Origin: Candidatus Aminicenantes bacterium UBA2199 | GTDB lineage: Bacteria > Acidobacteriota > Aminicenantia > UBA2199 | Length of the DNA: 46,059 bases | Direction of reading: 5' to 3' | Assembly (NCBI GenBank): GCA_002327965.1 | Contig: DCVB01000043.1 | Coordinates: forward strand, 1 to 46,059 | Shown here: in pieces, positions 30,410 through 37,944 of the stretch | Position numbering within the stretch: position 1 is the first letter of the stretch | Layout: each line of letters opens with the position of its first letter | The notes under the pieces: generated by a model | Told to the model about the DNA's origin: nothing | What the model saw: the letters and a program-made list of their open reading frames with translations, nothing else | The model's database searches: none | Translations under genes and position numbers: made by a program

Positions 30410-33132
30410 GGGGTTTTCAGATATTTTTTCAGATGCCGGCCGGTGGGCGATCTTTTCCGCGCCAGCAGTCGGCGCGGGCTGCCGCTGAACAGCAGGTGGC
30501 CGCCGCAGGAGCCGCCCTCGGGACCCAGCTCGACGACGTGATCGGCGCCGGCGATCAGGGCCAGGTTGTGCTCGACGGCCACCACGGTGTGGCCCCGGGC
30601 CAGCAGCCGGGTGATGAGCCCGCGGATCACCTCGATGTCGTAGGGATGCAGGCCGAAGGATGGCTCGTCCAGCAGGAACAGCGTGCCCGCCCGCTCCCCG
30701 TTCAGGTACTTGAGCAGCTTGAGCTTCTGCAGCTCGCCGCTGGAGAGGACGCCCAGCTTCTGGCCCAGCCGCAGGTAACCCATGCCGTTCTCGCGCAGCC
30801 CGCGCAGCGCGGATACGGCGGCGGGAATGGCGGCGGCGAACTCGGCGCAGAAGCCGTCGGCGCTCATGGCCAGCACGTCGGCGATGCTGCGGCCGTTGTG
30901 GGTGATTTTCAGCACCTCGGGGACGAAGCCGTTGCCGCGGCAATGGCCGCAAACGGCGCGCACGGCCGGCAGGAACTGCATCTCGATCTCCTTGAAGCCG
31001 CGGCCGCCGCACTCCGGGCAGCGGCCCAGCGGGGATTGGAAGGAGAAATGTCCCGGCTGGTAGCCCAACAGGCGGCTGGGCCGCAGGGAGGCGAAGAAAT
31101 CGCGGATGGGGACGGAAGCGTCCAGGAAGCCGGCGATGTTGCTGGTGGCGCGCAGGGAGCGGATGCCCGGATCGATGTGCACTTTCTCGCGCACGCCGGG
31201 GATCTGCGGATTCTTGAGGAACATCTCGTCGTACAGCAGCGAGCTCTTGCCGGCGCCGCTGACGCCGACGATGACCGTCAGCGCCTGCAAAGGCAGGCAC
31301 AGGTCGAAATGCTTCAGGTTGTGGGCGCAGGCGCCGCGGAAGGTCATGGTCCCGGCGCCGCGGCGGCTGCCGGCGGCCAGGCCCGGGCTGCGGCGGAAAT
31401 ACTCCTGGGTGATCGTGGAGCGTCCGGCGAAGAACTCGGCGCAGGTGCCGCTAAAATTGATGCGCCCGCCCTCGCTGCCGGCGCGCGGGCCCAACTCGAT
31501 CACGTGGTCGGCGCAGCGCACCAGCTGCGGGTTGTGCTCAACCAGCACGACGGTGTTGCCGTGCTCCTTCAGCCGGCGCAGGAACAGGTCCATCGTGCCG
31601 TAATCGGCCGGGTGCAGGTCGGCCGACGGCTGGTCGATGATCAGCAGGGAGTCCGAGAGGGTGGAACCCATGATGAAGGCCAGGTTGATGCGCTGGTGCT
31701 CGCCCCGCGACAGGGTGAAGGTGGGACGGTCCAGCTGGATGTAGTGCAGGCGGTTCTGGATCAGGAAGCGCAGCTTGGCGGCGATCTCGTAAAAGACGTC
31801 GGGGGAGATGCGCTGGCGGTAGCGCTCCGGGTCCAGCGTGCGTACGAAAGCGTCCGCCTCGCCGATGGTCATGGCCAGGAAGTCGGCGATGGTCCGGCCC
31901 TGGATGCGGAAGGCGAGGACCAGCGGATTGAAGCGGCTGCCGTTGCAGGCCGGGCAGGGATGGTAGGAGGTGAAGCGGCTGATGAAGGCGCGCGCTTGGA
32001 CCTTGTAGGTTTTCTTCCTCAGGTAGGCGAACAGCCCCTCGAGGCCCGGAAACTTGCCTGCTCCCCGCAGCAGAAAATCTTTCTGCTCCGCACTGAATTC
32101 GCGCAGGGGACGGCATGGGTCCAGGCCGGCCTTGCGGGCCTGGAGCAGGAATTGGTCGCGGAACTCGCGGTTGGCCGGGGTGTTTAAAGGAAGTACTGCC
32201 CCCTGTTCCAGCGAGAGATCGTCGGAAAACACCCGCTCGGGGGCGATGGCGGCCACGTCGCCAAAGCCGTTGCAATTCGGACAGGCGCCGCGGGCGCTGT
32301 TGAAAGAGAACAGGTTCTCGTCGGGATCCTCGTACTCCTTCCGGCAGCGGGAGCAGAAAAGCGAGAAGGGGAAGCTCCGTTCCCTGGAGCCGAGAAAGAC
32401 GCTGATCGTGTTCCGGCCCATGGCGATGGCGGCATCGACGGCCTCGAAGATGCGGGCGCGATTGGCGGCCGCGTTCTCCAGGTCATCGACCAGCACCAGG
32501 ATGGGCTTGTTTTTGCTGCGCCCGTCGATGGCGGCTGTCTCGCCCCGCCCCGACGGCTGGTGGGACCCTGCGGGTCCCGACGACCCGGCCCTTTGGGACC
32601 GGAAGGATTCTTTCCCGGGGCGTAACTGGAAGCGGTAGCCGCGGTTTATCAGGAAGGCGATATCCCCCTGGTAGGGGAAGCAGACGCGAAGCCGGCAGGC
32701 GGGAGCGGCCAGCAATTCCTGGACGATCTCGTCGATGCTGAACGCGCGCAGCGGATCGCCGCACTCCGGGCAATGGAAATCGGCGATCTTGGCGTAGAGG
32801 ATGCGCAGGTAGTCGAAGATGTCGGAGGCGGTGGCCACGATGGAACGGGGATTCTTGTGCGGCCGCTTCTGGCGGAAGGCGATGGCCGGCGGCAGGTTGT
32901 CGATGCGGTCGATGTCGGGCTTCTCCACCTGGTCCAGGAACTGGCGGATGTAGGGGGAGATCGACTCGATGTAGCGGATGTACCCTTCCGCGTACAGGGT
33001 GTGGAATGCCAGGGACGACTTGCCGGCGCCGCTGACGCCGACCAGCGCCGTGATCTTTCCCAGCGGCACGGCCAGGTCGATGTTCTTCAGGTTGTTGGTG
33101 CGGATGCCTTTCAGGAGGATGCTGCTTTCCAT
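30406..33132 (-). CDS. UvrA paralogue with a degenerate first ATPase
   Basis: This 908-aa protein is UvrA-like throughout: N-terminal ABC module with GVSGAGKSS (Walker A), Zn motifs CPECG, CSRCRKEYEDPDENLFSFNSARGACPNCNG and CPACNGSRF, then a second module with GVSGAGKSSLL and GRCPECGGRGFKEIEMQFLP...CGHCRGNGF. Canonical UvrA is a DNA damage sensor. Here the first signature is SRGEHQR instead of SGGEAQR, its Walker B ends DQPS (Gln for the catalytic Glu), and the second signature is SSGELQKLKLLKYL. NBD2 Walker B (LDEPSFGLHP) is intact. It is thus a divergent paralogue (UvrA2-like), not safely the housekeeping UvrA. TGCTATAAT lies upstream with a leader of about 14 bases. Confidence 0.78.
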   Translation of the reverse strand: MESSILLKGIRTNNLKNIDLAVPLGKITALVGVSGAGKSSLAFHTLYAEGYIRYIESISPYIRQFLDQVEKPDIDRIDNLPPAIAFRQKRPHKNPRSIVATASDIFDYLRILYAKIADFHCPECGDPLRAFSIDEIVQELLAAPACRLRVCFPYQGDIAFLINRGYRFQLRPGKESFRSQRAGSSGPAGSHQPSGRGETAAIDGRSKNKPILVLVDDLENAAANRARIFEAVDAAIAMGRNTISVFLGSRERSFPFSLFCSRCRKEYEDPDENLFSFNSARGACPNCNGFGDVAAIAPERVFSDDLSLEQGAVLPLNTPANREFRDQFLLQARKAGLDPCRPLREFSAEQKDFLLRGAGKFPGLEGLFAYLRKKTYKVQARAFISRFTSYHPCPACNGSRFNPLVLAFRIQGRTIADFLAMTIGEADAFVRTLDPERYRQRISPDVFYEIAAKLRFLIQNRLHYIQLDRPTFTLSRGEHQRINLAFIMGSTLSDSLLIIDQPSADLHPADYGTMDLFLRRLKEHGNTVVLVEHNPQLVRCADHVIELGPRAGSEGGRINFSGTCAEFFAGRSTITQEYFRRSPGLAAGSRRGAGTMTFRGACAHNLKHFDLCLPLQALTVIVGVSGAGKSSLLYDEMFLKNPQIPGVREKVHIDPGIRSLRATSNIAGFLDASVPIRDFFASLRPSRLLGYQPGHFSFQSPLGRCPECGGRGFKEIEMQFLPAVRAVCGHCRGNGFVPEVLKITHNGRSIADVLAMSADGFCAEFAAAIPAAVSALRGLRENGMGYLRLGQKLGVLSSGELQKLKLLKYLNGERAGTLFLLDEPSFGLHPYDIEVIRGLITRLLARGHTVVAVEHNLALIAGADHVVELGPEGGSCGGHLLFSGSPRRLLARKRSPTGRHLKKYLKTP

Positions 33133-33152
33133 TTTGACTTGGACCCAGAGCG

Positions 33153-33161
33153 ATTATAGCA
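33153..33161 (-). promoter_or_regulatory. extended -10 promoter of the uvrA-like gene
   Basis: TGCTATAAT on the minus strand ends 20 bases before the ATG at 33132, so a leader of about 14 bases is expected. No Shine-Dalgarno is visible in it. Confidence 0.5.
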
Positions 33162-33218
33162 CGAGATCGGGCGAGCAGACAGAAGCAGGGTATTGAACTC
33201 GGCGTACGGCTGGACCTA

Positions 33219-33301
33219 AGTAAAAAGTGAAAAGCAAAAAGTGAAATGAGAAAGCCATGGTTCGATATTTTGCCGTTTACTTTTCACTGATCACTTTTCA
33301 C
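33219..33301. repeat. AT-rich inverted repeat of GTGAAAAG-type units
   Basis: GTAAAAAGTGAAAAGCAAAA and the following GTGAAA on the left are mirrored by TTTACTTTTCACTGATCACT and TTTCAC on the right, about 20 bases apart. It can form an imperfect long hairpin. It is starkly AT-rich in a GC-rich context and fills the 190-base gap between two minus-strand genes. It may terminate transcription of the small secreted-protein gene's neighbour, or be a mobile palindromic element. Confidence 0.5.
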
Positions 33302-33323
33302 CCGCTGGCAGGCTTCAGGGCTG

Positions 33324-33689
33324 CTACTTCCTTATGGCAAAATCCCGGTCGGAGAAGTCGTTGATCCGCAGGTCGCGCAACGAGCAGATGCGCAGGCGGT
33401 ATTGGCTGCTGTCGGGAAGGTCCGCGGGCAGGGTCCAGGAGAAAACACCGCTGTTAGGGGCGTTTTCGGCGATGACGGCATGCTGTTCGCTGTCTTTGAA
33501 CAGGAGGATGGCGACCGGGCCTTTGATGCCGAGGGAAAGCCAGCGGATCGTCGCCTGGCCGCCCGCCGCGAGCACCTCTCCGCCGTTGGGATACTCGATG
33601 CGGATAAAGCGGTCCGGCGCCTGCTGGGACAAAAGCGGGAGGTAGAGCAGGGTGATCAATGCAACCGTGGCAATCTTGCGCATGGCCAT
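33324..33689 (-). CDS. small secreted Ig-like protein
   Basis: This 121-aa protein has a signal peptide (MAMRKIATVALITLLYLPLLSQ) and then a single beta-sandwich domain: RIEYPNGGEVLAAGGQATIRWLSLG ... GVFSWTLPADLPDSSQYRLRICS. The pattern NGGE-x-x-x-G-x-x-x-x-I-x-W and W-x-L/I-P is that of Ser-Thr-rich/Kre9-like (Ig-like) surface domains found repeated in bacterial adhesins. Here one copy stands alone. The function is unknown. The ATG at 33689 is preferred, since TTGAGA-17-TATAAG ends six bases upstream and predicts a leaderless message; an ATG at 33692 is adjacent. It lies downstream of tRNA-Arg on the same strand. Confidence 0.65.
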   Translation of the reverse strand: MAMRKIATVALITLLYLPLLSQQAPDRFIRIEYPNGGEVLAAGGQATIRWLSLGIKGPVAILLFKDSEQHAVIAENAPNSGVFSWTLPADLPDSSQYRLRICSLRDLRINDFSDRDFAIRK

Positions 33690-33695
33690 CATATG

Positions 33696-33724
33696 CTTAT
33701 AGGACTTATCCCTGAAAATCTCAA
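33696..33724 (-). promoter_or_regulatory. promoter giving a leaderless mRNA for the secreted Ig-like protein
   Basis: -35 TTGAGA (33724-33719), 17-bp spacer and -10 TATAAG (33701-33696) on the minus strand. Six bases separate it from the ATG at 33689. Confidence 0.55.
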
Positions 33725-33748
33725 AAAAATAATAATTCCGGGGATGAT

Positions 33749-33821
33749 TACGCCCGGAGAGACTCGAACTCCCAACGCGCAGCTTCGAAGGCTGCCGCTC
33801 TATCCTTTGAGCTACGGGCGC
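33749..33821 (-). tRNA. tRNA-Arg (anticodon TCG)
   Basis: The minus strand reads GCGCCCGTAGCTCAAAGGAT in the acceptor and D arm, then an anticodon stem GCAGC/GCTGC with loop CTTCGAA (anticodon TCG), a T loop GTTCGAGTC, and the 3' acceptor CGGGCGT with discriminator A. All stems pair, with a G-U at 1-72. CCA is not encoded. A TATAAT lies 14 bases upstream. Confidence 0.95.
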
Positions 33822-33834
33822 GTCCGAATGGACA

Positions 33835-33840
33835 ATTATA
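33835..33840 (-). promoter_or_regulatory. -10 box of tRNA-Arg
   Basis: TATAAT on the minus strand (33840-33835) is 14 bases before the first tRNA base. It is divergent from the nitroreductase promoter 37 bases away. Confidence 0.5.
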
Positions 33841-33876
33841 GCGTTTCCGGCGGCGACGGGCAAGGGCCGGTGATTA

Positions 33877-33885
33877 TGCTATAAT
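33877..33885 (+). promoter_or_regulatory. extended -10 promoter giving a leaderless nitroreductase mRNA
   Basis: TGCTATAAT ends exactly six bases before the ATG at 33892, so the expected start of transcription is the A of the AUG. No -35 is needed or seen. Confidence 0.6.
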
Positions 33886-33891
33886 TTGACC

Positions 33892-34758
33892 ATGAACCCC
33901 ACGACTACAGCCGTTTCCCCAGTGCGTGAGTTGATCCGCCGCCGCCGCTCCTGCCGCAGCTTCGACGGCCGCGCCCTAGAGGCGCAAGTACTGGAGGGAC
34001 TGGAGCGGTACGCCGCCGGGGTGGCAGCGCCTTTCGGCAGCCGGCTGCGCTTCGGCGTCATCGATAACGAGAAGGTGCGCGCCGAGAACCTTTTCTCCGC
34101 GGGCAGCTACGGCATGATCAAGGGGGCGCGCTACTACCTGGCCGCCCTGGTGCCGCGGGACGAGCCGCGGCGCTGGGAGGACGCGGGCTTCGTTCTGGAG
34201 GCGGTGGTGCTCCATGCCGCCGGCCTGGGCCTTGGCACCTGCTGGATCGGCGGCGTCTTCGATCGCAAGCGTTTCGGCCGCGTCCTGGGCATCCGCGCCG
34301 ATGAACAGCTGCCGGCCGTGGTCGCCCTCGGCCGGCCGGCCGACAAGAGATCGCTGCGCGATCGCCTGGTGCGCTGGAGCGCCAGGGGCGACCGGCGCAA
34401 GCCCGTCGACGACCTGTTTTTCGCGGGACGATGGAACTCGCCCATGGCCATGGAGGGCGCGGGACAGTGGGCGCAGGTCCTGGAGTCCGTGCGCCTCGCC
34501 CCATCGGCATCCAACAGGCAACCCTGGCGCATCGTGCGCCTCGGCAGTGACTTCCATTTTTATCTTGCCCGCGACAGAACCTATTCGGCCATGATGCCGC
34601 TGGCCGACCTGCAGCGCATCGACCTGGGCATCGCCATGTGCCATTTCCAGTTCAGCGCCTTTGAAGCCGGCCTGGATGGCAAGTGGCGGGACCAGGATCC
34701 CCGGGTGTCCGGGACGCCGGCTAATTATGAATATATCGTTTCGTTCACGATTGGCTGA
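33892..34758 (+). CDS. nitroreductase family protein (TM1586-like)
   Basis: This 288-aa FMN-binding fold appears as two half domains, as in the putative TM-nitroreductase (TM1586/PF14512) group. VRELIRRRRSCRSFDGR is the phosphate-binding start, and WEDAGFVLEAVVLHAAGLGLGTCWIGGVFDRKRF holds the usual helix and GxCW motif. The second half has SVRLAPSASNRQPWRIVRLG (the S-x-x-N-x-Q-P-W nitroreductase motif) and IDLGIAMCHFQFSAFEAGL. It would reduce small nitro or quinone compounds with NAD(P)H; the substrate is unknown. The gene stands alone, probably leaderless. A TTG at 33886 is in frame but would precede the transcript. Confidence 0.82.
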   Translation: MNPTTTAVSPVRELIRRRRSCRSFDGRALEAQVLEGLERYAAGVAAPFGSRLRFGVIDNEKVRAENLFSAGSYGMIKGARYYLAALVPRDEPRRWEDAGFVLEAVVLHAAGLGLGTCWIGGVFDRKRFGRVLGIRADEQLPAVVALGRPADKRSLRDRLVRWSARGDRRKPVDDLFFAGRWNSPMAMEGAGQWAQVLESVRLAPSASNRQPWRIVRLGSDFHFYLARDRTYSAMMPLADLQRIDLGIAMCHFQFSAFEAGLDGKWRDQDPRVSGTPANYEYIVSFTIG

Positions 34759-34781
34759 GGGAGGACCGGCCATTTCCTAAC

Positions 34782-34867
34782 GTAGGGGCGGACCCCCGTG
34801 TCCGCCCTTCGGGTCGGGGGACATCGGATTGGGCAGGAAGAGGGCAGGCACAGGGGCCTGCCCCTAC
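34782..34867. repeat. MITE-like imperfect palindrome with GTAGGGGC ends
   Basis: The left arm starts GTAGGGGCGGACCCCCGTGT and the right arm, read in reverse complement, GTAGGGGCAGGCCCCTGTGC. Both arms also fold on themselves (GGGCGGAC/GTCCGCCC). Elements with these GTAGGGGC-G ends and a -CCCCGTGTCC- core are scattered in many bacterial genomes. It lies between convergent genes and may act as a bidirectional terminator. Confidence 0.65.
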
Positions 34868-34874
34868 AATAGAG

Positions 34875-35987
<1,113 letters not shown>

Positions 35988-36017
35988 GTTTTTCAATCCT
36001 TGCGGCAAGTAGGTTCG

Positions 36018-36023
36018 ATTATA
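36018..36023 (-). promoter_or_regulatory. -10 box of the DUF362 gene
   Basis: TATAAT on the minus strand (36023-36018) is followed by about 30 bases of leader before the ATG at 35987. There is no clear -35. Confidence 0.4.
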
Positions 36024-36089
36024 ACTGATTCCTGACCGGAAATCCAACGCCCGTCGCTTCCGGCATTGCGGCTCCGGGGCCATTTCTCG

Positions 36090-36118
36090 TTGACAGGAGG
36101 CGGTTTTTGCTATAAAAT
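36090..36118 (+). promoter_or_regulatory. strong promoter of tRNA-His
   Basis: TTGACA (36090-36095), 17-bp spacer, TAAAAT (36113-36118). The start is expected near 36125, four bases before the mature tRNA. Confidence 0.7.
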
Positions 36119-36128
36119 AAGGCCGAGC

Positions 36129-36204
36129 GGTGAGTGTAGCTCAATGGTAGAGTATCAGACTGTGGATCTGACCGCTGCGGGTTCAAGTCCCGTCACTCAC
36201 CCCA
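36129..36204 (+). tRNA. tRNA-His (anticodon GTG)
   Basis: The acceptor GTGAGTG pairs with CACTCAC, with an extra G at -1 (36129) opposite C73, the tRNA-His hallmark. The D arm has AGCTCAATGGTAGAGT, the anticodon stem-loop CAGACTGTGGATCTG gives GTG, and the T loop is GGTTCAAGTCC. CCA (36202-36204) appears to be encoded. The stop codon end of the opposite-strand methyltransferase gene overlaps the last eight bases. Confidence 0.96.
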
Positions 36205-37282
36205 ATTTTCCGATTTTTTCGGTCTCTTCCGGGCGGTTCCCGTTTTTTGGAATTCCCTGCGTCACATGCGCGCGCGAAACCAGGCCGCTGAGAACAAGCC
36301 CGGAAAATCCCCACGGCAGGCAATCGACGGCCCGCCATTCCATCAGCCCGGCCTCCCGGGCCCAACCCTCCAGATCGGCGATGCGGAAACGGTGCTCGTA
36401 AGGGGCGCCGAAACGATCTTCCAGCGAAGCGGCAATGCCGCGGATGCCGGGAAAAGTCCCGTAGGGAATATGGCGGGCCAGGCGGGGGCGGCCGATGGCG
36501 CGCAGGAGCCTGGCCGGCAGAGTCAGCGTCAGGAACACCGCCGGAGCGTTGCACCGGGCCAGAACGCGGAGCACGGGCGCCGGCAGCCGGGTGCTGAGGC
36601 GGCGGATCAGGGTAACCGGCGCCAGCAGGGTTTTTTTCAGGGGCAGATCGGAAAAATCCTTGTACACGAAAATCGTGATGCGCCCGCCCGGCAGCAGCCT
36701 CTCCGCCAGGGCAAGGAATGCTCCGCGCGGATCGCGGGTATGATGCAGGACGCCGAAAGAATAGACGAAATCGAAGGCGCGCTTGGCCAGTGGGGGGGAC
36801 AGAAGGTTCCCCTGGACAAAGCGCAGGTTCGGGATTTCCTGCGCCTGCGCCGCAGTCCGGCGGATGCCGCCGGCCAGGTCGATCCCGATGAAGCGGATGC
36901 CGGCGTGTTGCCTGGCCATGGCCAGGGTGGTATGGCCGGCCCCGCAGCCGGCGTCGATACCGGCCTCGCCCTGAGCGATGTCGCATCCCGCGGCCAGCCG
37001 CAGCAGCTCGAGATGGGACGCGGCCGGGGCATGGTACCGGCTGCGGCGCTTCTCCTGGTTGTAGGCGTCCCAGATGTCGCCGTACAAATTCAGGGTTTTG
37101 AGTTCCGCCGCGGTCGGGTCGATGAGAAACGCCGGAACCCGGGAAATGACGGGATACGCGCGGCCGCATGAAGCGCAGCGCAGCTCCGGGCCGTCCGCCG
37201 CGGACAACGTGCCGTGGCAGGCCGGGCAGGCGAGCAGGGAGATCCAGCGGGCGTCCCAGGGCACATGGGGATGGTGGTCCAT
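36197..37282 (-). CDS. Trm112-like zinc domain fused to SAM methyltransferase
   Basis: The protein has 361 aa. Residues 15-50 form a Trm112p-like ribbon: LLACPACHGTL ... LRCASCGRAYPVISRVPAFL (two C-x-x-C pairs). The Rossmann domain follows with AGIDAGCGAGHTTLAMA, FIGIDLAGGI, FDFVYSFGVLHHTRDPRGAFLALAERLLPGGRITIFVY. The C-terminal 130 residues are helical and basic. This fusion is frequent in glycan or natural-product methyltransferases. The ATG at 37282 lies six bases after TACAAT of a TTGCCA-17-TACAAT promoter, so the mRNA should be leaderless. Its 3' end overlaps tRNA-His by eight bases on the other strand. Confidence 0.8.
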   Translation of the reverse strand: MDHHPHVPWDARWISLLACPACHGTLSAADGPELRCASCGRAYPVISRVPAFLIDPTAAELKTLNLYGDIWDAYNQEKRRSRYHAPAASHLELLRLAAGCDIAQGEAGIDAGCGAGHTTLAMARQHAGIRFIGIDLAGGIRRTAAQAQEIPNLRFVQGNLLSPPLAKRAFDFVYSFGVLHHTRDPRGAFLALAERLLPGGRITIFVYKDFSDLPLKKTLLAPVTLIRRLSTRLPAPVLRVLARCNAPAVFLTLTLPARLLRAIGRPRLARHIPYGTFPGIRGIAASLEDRFGAPYEHRFRIADLEGWAREAGLMEWRAVDCLPWGFSGLVLSGLVSRAHVTQGIPKNGNRPEETEKIGKLG

Positions 37283-37288
37283 GGGCGG

Positions 37289-37317
37289 ATTGTAATGCAG
37301 GATCGGCGAAGTGGCAA
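37289..37317 (-). promoter_or_regulatory. promoter giving a leaderless methyltransferase mRNA
   Basis: On the minus strand: -35 TTGCCA (37317-37312), 17-bp spacer, -10 TACAAT (37294-37289), then six bases to the ATG at 37282. It is one of the best-formed promoters in the window. Confidence 0.65.
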
Positions 37318-37350
37318 GTCGCGCGGCTCAGAAGCCGGGACAGGGAGCGG

Positions 37351-37575
37351 CTAGAAGACCAGCCGCCACTTCTTCCTGATGGCGGCCAGGTGTTTCTCCT
37401 TGGCGATGAAGCTCTGCACGTAGCCGCATTGGCCGCAGACATAGTTGTCCAGCACGGCGGCGCAGAACGTCGATACCGGGATCGTGTTGCTGTAGTGCAT
37501 CCCGGTTTTCCCCTTCACCGCGGCGCCGCTGAATATTTCCTTGGCCCCGCACAGGGGGCAGGTGCCGTTCTTCAT
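37351..37575 (-). CDS. small zinc-ribbon protein
   Basis: The protein has 74 aa. CPLCGAKEIF near the N-terminus and YVCGQCGYVQSFI around residue 48 form a four-Cys zinc ribbon. Between them is a short hydrophobic helix. No function is known. An AGGAG lies before the ATG (aaggagaaacaaATG). It is last in a four-gene minus-strand operon with SPFH, ribbon-helix-helix and a small secreted protein. Confidence 0.7.
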   Translation of the reverse strand: MKNGTCPLCGAKEIFSGAAVKGKTGMHYSNTIPVSTFCAAVLDNYVCGQCGYVQSFIAKEKHLAAIRKKWRLVF

Positions 37576-37590
37576 TTGTTTCTCCTTGGT

Positions 37591-37725
37591 TCAAAGGCCG
37601 GCATGCAGCGCCGGCTGGCCCACCCGGAAAGACAGGGCTCCCGGCCCTTCCTCGTCCAGGGGCGAGCCCGTGGCGACGGTCGCCAGCAGGATAAAAAGCA
37701 GGATGAGGAAAAGGATCTTTTTCAT
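37591..37725 (-). CDS. small secreted or membrane-anchored peptide (44 aa)
   Basis: The ORF begins MKKILFLILLFILLATVATG, a signal peptide or single helix, followed by a 24-residue tail SPLDEEGPGALSFRVGQPAL that ends HAGL. The ATG overlaps the stop of the ribbon-helix-helix gene as ATGA (37725-37722), and it is 15 bases upstream of the zinc-ribbon gene, so it fits the operon. It has no known relatives that I recognise. Confidence 0.55.
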   Translation of the reverse strand: MKKILFLILLFILLATVATGSPLDEEGPGALSFRVGQPALHAGL

Positions 37726-37925
37726 GACTTCTCCCCGGCCGCCGGCCCGGTATCTTCGGGCGTTTCAGCCCGGGCCGGCGTTTTTTGGCGGCGGCGGGTG
37801 ATGGCCTCGTGCAGGATGGACTCGATCTGGCCGTTGACGCTGCGGAAATCGTCGGCGGCCCAGCGTTCCAGCTCATTCCACATCTCCTGGCTGAGGCGCA
37901 GCAGGAATGACTTTTTCGCCGCCAT
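37722..37925 (-). CDS. ribbon-helix-helix (Arc-like) protein
   Basis: The protein has 67 aa. KKSFLLRLSQEMWNELERWAADDFRSVNGQIESILHEAI fits the Arc/RHH pattern: a short beta strand (FLLRLS), then two helices with an SVNGQIESIL turn as in MetJ/Arc-type regulators. A charged tail follows. Arc-like proteins paired with SPFH-domain genes are common in bacterial genomes. It may autoregulate the operon, or bind DNA elsewhere. The ATG at 37925 is 20 bases after the SPFH stop. Confidence 0.75.
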   Translation of the reverse strand: MAAKKSFLLRLSQEMWNELERWAADDFRSVNGQIESILHEAITRRRQKTPARAETPEDTGPAAGEKS

Positions 37926-37944
37926 GATCCAATGGCCCCCGCGG

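Noticed and set aside
30403..32187. A 594-codon open frame on the plus strand, opposite the uvrA-like gene
   Set aside because: It is a GC-rich shadow of the minus-strand coding frame, low-complexity in Gly/Ala/Gln, with no ribosome site and no motif.
33219..33301. Repeated GTGAAAAG units as a CRISPR-like array
   Set aside because: The units are inverted and only a few bases long, with no regular spacers and no cas genes.
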